Shown here piece after piece: positions 61,713-64,000 of a DNA stretch of 64,000 nt. The stretch comes from Paralysiella testudinis (lineage in GTDB: Bacteria > Pseudomonadota > Gammaproteobacteria > Burkholderiales > Neisseriaceae): contig NZ_CP069798.1 of assembly GCF_016894345.1 (NCBI RefSeq), positions 2,731,248-2,795,247 on the forward strand. Direction: 5' to 3'. The position numbers and the translations under genes were made by a program. Within the stretch, counting starts at the first letter, position 1, and each line of letters begins with the position of its first letter. The notes beneath the pieces are model-generated. The model was not told the origin of the DNA. It made no database searches and saw only the letters and a program-made list of their open reading frames with translations.

Positions 61713-61756
61713 GCACTAGCAGATTTACTTCCTGATCACATCAGGTAATACAAAGT

Positions 61757-61796
61757 GGGCAGGGGTAAAGCTTTTACACCCTGCCCTTTTTTATCT
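61757..61796 (+). terminator. Terminator after phaP
   Basis: GGGCAGGGGTAAA and TTTACACCCTGCCC form an imperfect 13-bp stem followed by a run of T. Confidence 0.85.
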
Positions 61797-61858
61797 GCTA
61801 TATTTCAAGCCTGAACATACCGGTGGCAAACCTATTTTAAGGCTTTGGAGAAAATACA

Positions 61859-63631
61859 ATGTCGCAAACCCAATTTAAGCTGAACGAATCCGTACAGCAA
61901 TTCATGCAGTATAACGACGACACCTGGAAAAAATTACAAGACTTCTACTTCGGCGACAACCCCGTAAGCGAAGCCGTAGCCAAACTGAACGCAGAAGATT
62001 TGGCTAAATTTTACGAAGCATTGGCCAGCAACCCCATGCGCATGATGGAATTGCAAATGAAATGGTGGCAAGGCCAGATGGATATTTACAAAAACATCAT
62101 GCTGCGCAGCATGGGTGAAAATGCTGAGCCCGTGGTGGCCGATTTGCCCGGCGACCGGCGCTTCAGCAATGAGCTGTGGCAGCAAAACCCCAATTTTGAT
62201 TTGTTGCGTCAGTCTTATTTGCTGCTGACCCAATCAATGCAGGAAATGATTGATGTGGTTGAAGGTATTCCCGAAACAGTGCGTCAGCGCCTGCACTTCT
62301 ATACCCGTCAAATGATTAACGCCATGAGCCCCGGCAACTTCTTGTGGACCAACCCGGAAGTATTGCAGCAAACCAAAGAAGAAGCCGGTGAAAACCTGTT
62401 GCGCGGCGCCAAGCTGTTTCACGAAGATTTGATGAACAGCGGTAAATACCTGAAAATCCGCATGATGAAAGAACATGCTTTTGAAGTAGGTAAAGATTTG
62501 GCCTACACCGAAGGCAAAGTGATTTTTCAAAACGACGTTTTCGAGTTGATTCAATACACCCCAAAAGGCAAAGAAGTTTACCAAACGCCCTTGCTGGTGG
62601 TGCCGCCGTTTATCAACAAATACTACATTCTTGACCTTAAAGAAAAAAATTCATTCGTTAATTGGTTGGGCGAACAAGGCCATGCGGTATTCCTGATGTC
62701 TTGGCGCAACCCGATGAAAGAACAAGCCCACATCACCTTTAGCGATTTGATTACCGATGGCGTAATGGAAGCCGTGAAGGTAATCGAAGACATCACCACC
62801 GAAAAAGAAGTGAATGCCATCGGCTATTGCATGGGCGGTGCCTTATTGGCAGCCACCCAAGCCTATTATGTTGGCAAACGCCTGAAAAACCGCATCAAAA
62901 GCGCCACCTACATGACCACCATTCTGGATTTCCAAAAACCAGGTGAGTTAGGCGTATTCATCAATGATCCGGTAATCACCGCCATTGAAGCCATGGAAGA
63001 GAAAGTAGGTTATTGCGACGGCCGCCAACTGGCAGTAACATTTAGCCTGCTGCGCGAAAATTCACTCTACTGGAACTACTATATCGACAACTATTTAAAA
63101 GGTAAAGAAGCCGCCGAGTTTGATATTTTGTATTGGAACAGCGACGGCACCAACGTAACCCCGCCGGTACACAGCTTTATTCTGCGCAACCTGTATCTGA
63201 ACAATGAACTGGTGGAGCCGGGCAAAGTCAAAGTAAACGGCACTGGCCTGAATTTATCGCGTGTGAAAACCCCCAACTTCTTTATCTCCACCAAAGAAGA
63301 TCATATTGCCTTGTGGGACGGCACTTTTAAAGGCTCGGCCGCATTGGGTGGCGACAGCACCTTGGTATTGGGCGAATCCGGCCACGTTGCCGGTATCGTG
63401 AACCCGCCAAATAAAGATAAATATGGCTATTTCACCAATAGCGCACCGTTTGAAAATGCCGAACAATGGCTGGAAAAAGCCAAGCACCACAAAGGCTCTT
63501 GGTGGACTTACTGGCAAAAATGGGTACAACCTTACGCTGGTGAAAAAGTACCCGCCTATGCTATTGGCAATGAAAACCATCCGGTTATTGACAATGCACC
63601 GGGTAAGTATGTGAAAGTATCACTCACTTAA
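61859..63631 (+). CDS. phaC: Class I poly(3-hydroxyalkanoate) synthase
   Basis: PhaC polymerises hydroxyacyl-CoA into storage polyester at the granule surface. The 590-residue protein has an N-terminal PhaC_N part and an alpha/beta-hydrolase catalytic part. The lipase-like box GYCMGG (322-327) holds the nucleophile Cys324, with the likely partners Asp481 (KEDHIALW) and His509 (ESGHVAGIVNPP). TTGGAG precedes the ATG. The length and Cys position are those of class I enzymes for short-chain monomers. Confidence 0.96.
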   Translation: MSQTQFKLNESVQQFMQYNDDTWKKLQDFYFGDNPVSEAVAKLNAEDLAKFYEALASNPMRMMELQMKWWQGQMDIYKNIMLRSMGENAEPVVADLPGDRRFSNELWQQNPNFDLLRQSYLLLTQSMQEMIDVVEGIPETVRQRLHFYTRQMINAMSPGNFLWTNPEVLQQTKEEAGENLLRGAKLFHEDLMNSGKYLKIRMMKEHAFEVGKDLAYTEGKVIFQNDVFELIQYTPKGKEVYQTPLLVVPPFINKYYILDLKEKNSFVNWLGEQGHAVFLMSWRNPMKEQAHITFSDLITDGVMEAVKVIEDITTEKEVNAIGYCMGGALLAATQAYYVGKRLKNRIKSATYMTTILDFQKPGELGVFINDPVITAIEAMEEKVGYCDGRQLAVTFSLLRENSLYWNYYIDNYLKGKEAAEFDILYWNSDGTNVTPPVHSFILRNLYLNNELVEPGKVKVNGTGLNLSRVKTPNFFISTKEDHIALWDGTFKGSAALGGDSTLVLGESGHVAGIVNPPNKDKYGYFTNSAPFENAEQWLEKAKHHKGSWWTYWQKWVQPYAGEKVPAYAIGNENHPVIDNAPGKYVKVSLT

Positions 63632-63644
63632 ACATACCCAACGC

Positions 63645-63684
63645 AAACAGGCACCTGAACATGTTTCAGGTGCCTGTTTTTTTC
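63645..63684 (+). terminator. Terminator of phaC
   Basis: AAACAGGCACCTGAA and TTCAGGTGCCTGTTT form a 15-bp stem around CATG (with one extra T) followed by seven T residues. The stem looks like an uptake sequence at first but lacks the word. Confidence 0.92.
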
Positions 63685-63815
63685 AAACTCTTAAATTGAA
63701 TAAAAATAGTCCTCCCTGAAGAATCCCCACCCTCATGATTTAATTAAACAAACGCTCAAAATCCACTATAATCAACTGCAAGAAACCCCCAATCTACCCC
63801 AAAAACCTTGCAGTT

Positions 63816-64000
63816 ATGAAGCCCAAACACACGGACAACCACCCCGACCTATTCCAATTACAGCTGTCCCAAATCATCAACATGAGCCACCCATTGGTTA
63901 AACTGGCGCATCAGATTAACTGGGACAGAATCGCCACCCAAATCGACACCGTCTACACCACCGGCCCCGGCCACCCGCCGCTACCCACCCGCCTTTTGGC
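63816..64000 (+). CDS. IS5-type transposase, cut by the window edge
   Basis: The visible 61 residues (MKPKHTDNHPDLFQLQLSQI, then NMSHPLVKLAHQINWDRIAT and GPGHPPLPTRLLA) match the N-terminal domain of IS5-family transposases: MSHPLVKLA..INWD and PGxPPLPTRL are typical. The catalytic domain lies outside the window, so whether it is intact is unknown, and the element's left inverted end could not be identified without the right one. Confidence 0.8.
   Translation, partial: MKPKHTDNHPDLFQLQLSQIINMSHPLVKLAHQINWDRIATQIDTVYTTGPGHPPLPTRLL

Overview
The window is a chromosomal segment from a bacterium of the family Neisseriaceae. The strongest sign is the DNA-uptake word AGGCTGCCTGAA (or its complement TTCAGGCAGCCT), present about fifty times. 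From memory this is the dialect of the Simonsiella/Alysiella/Conchiformibius/Uruburuella side of the family rather than the GCCGTCTGAA dialect of the pathogenic Neisseria. A comEA-type competence gene, Correia-like repeats and Neisseria-like gene content agree. I cannot name the species. Most genes look moderately GC-rich, with one clearly AT-rich island near 25 kb.

Layout. 1-6.3 kb: end of a phosphate ABC transporter operon (pstA, pstB), a CsbD protein, free-Met sulfoxide reductase, isoaspartyl methyltransferase, rhodanese, tRNA-Arg(CCG), a di-haem cytochrome c5 and a metallophosphatase. 6.6-12.1 kb: lysine permease, ArnT-like glycosyltransferase, ubiG, a frameshifted gene and a DegV protein. 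12.8-24.7 kb: pepN, a small membrane protein facing an ArsR-type regulator, rhlE, recA, an SDH-family protease homologue, a Tat-exported aminotransferase, trpE and an amino-acid-binding lipoprotein. 25-27.8 kb: an AT-rich hypothetical pair among MITE copies, then lrgA/lrgB-type genes and a small secreted protein. 28-35 kb: a semialdehyde dehydrogenase, the cytochrome bd operon cydA-cydB-cydX with an FNR-like box, and a CPA1 antiporter. 35-44.7 kb: htpG, a conserved hypothetical, a low-MW tyrosine phosphatase, yebC, a VanZ protein, pepP, hslO, a YafJ-type amidotransferase and a gene behind a Fur-like box. 44.8-51.8 kb: a decayed IS481-family element, a SpoIIAA-like gene, a DMT exporter, ftsB, eno, comEA and a PIN-PhoH ATPase. 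52.0-58.4 kb: a complete rRNA operon on the minus strand (16S, tRNA-Ile, tRNA-Ala, 23S, 5S) with promoter, boxA sites and terminator. 58.5-64 kb: purK, the polyhydroxyalkanoate genes phaB, phaP and phaC, and the start of an IS5-type transposase cut by the window edge.

The most unusual content lies in repeats and RNA. Eight Correia-like elements share a core but have at least four different, internally matched sets of ends. They carry zero, one or two copies of a 54-bp hairpin module, placed at either of two fixed sites. A separate 172-173 bp MITE family has near-perfect inverted ends and clean 8-bp target duplications. The 23S rRNA gene is interrupted near helix 45 by an intervening sequence holding a decayed four-helix-bundle (S23/IVS) protein gene, and its bounding inverted repeat uses the same CTGATTCCTG words found in the rRNA spacers.
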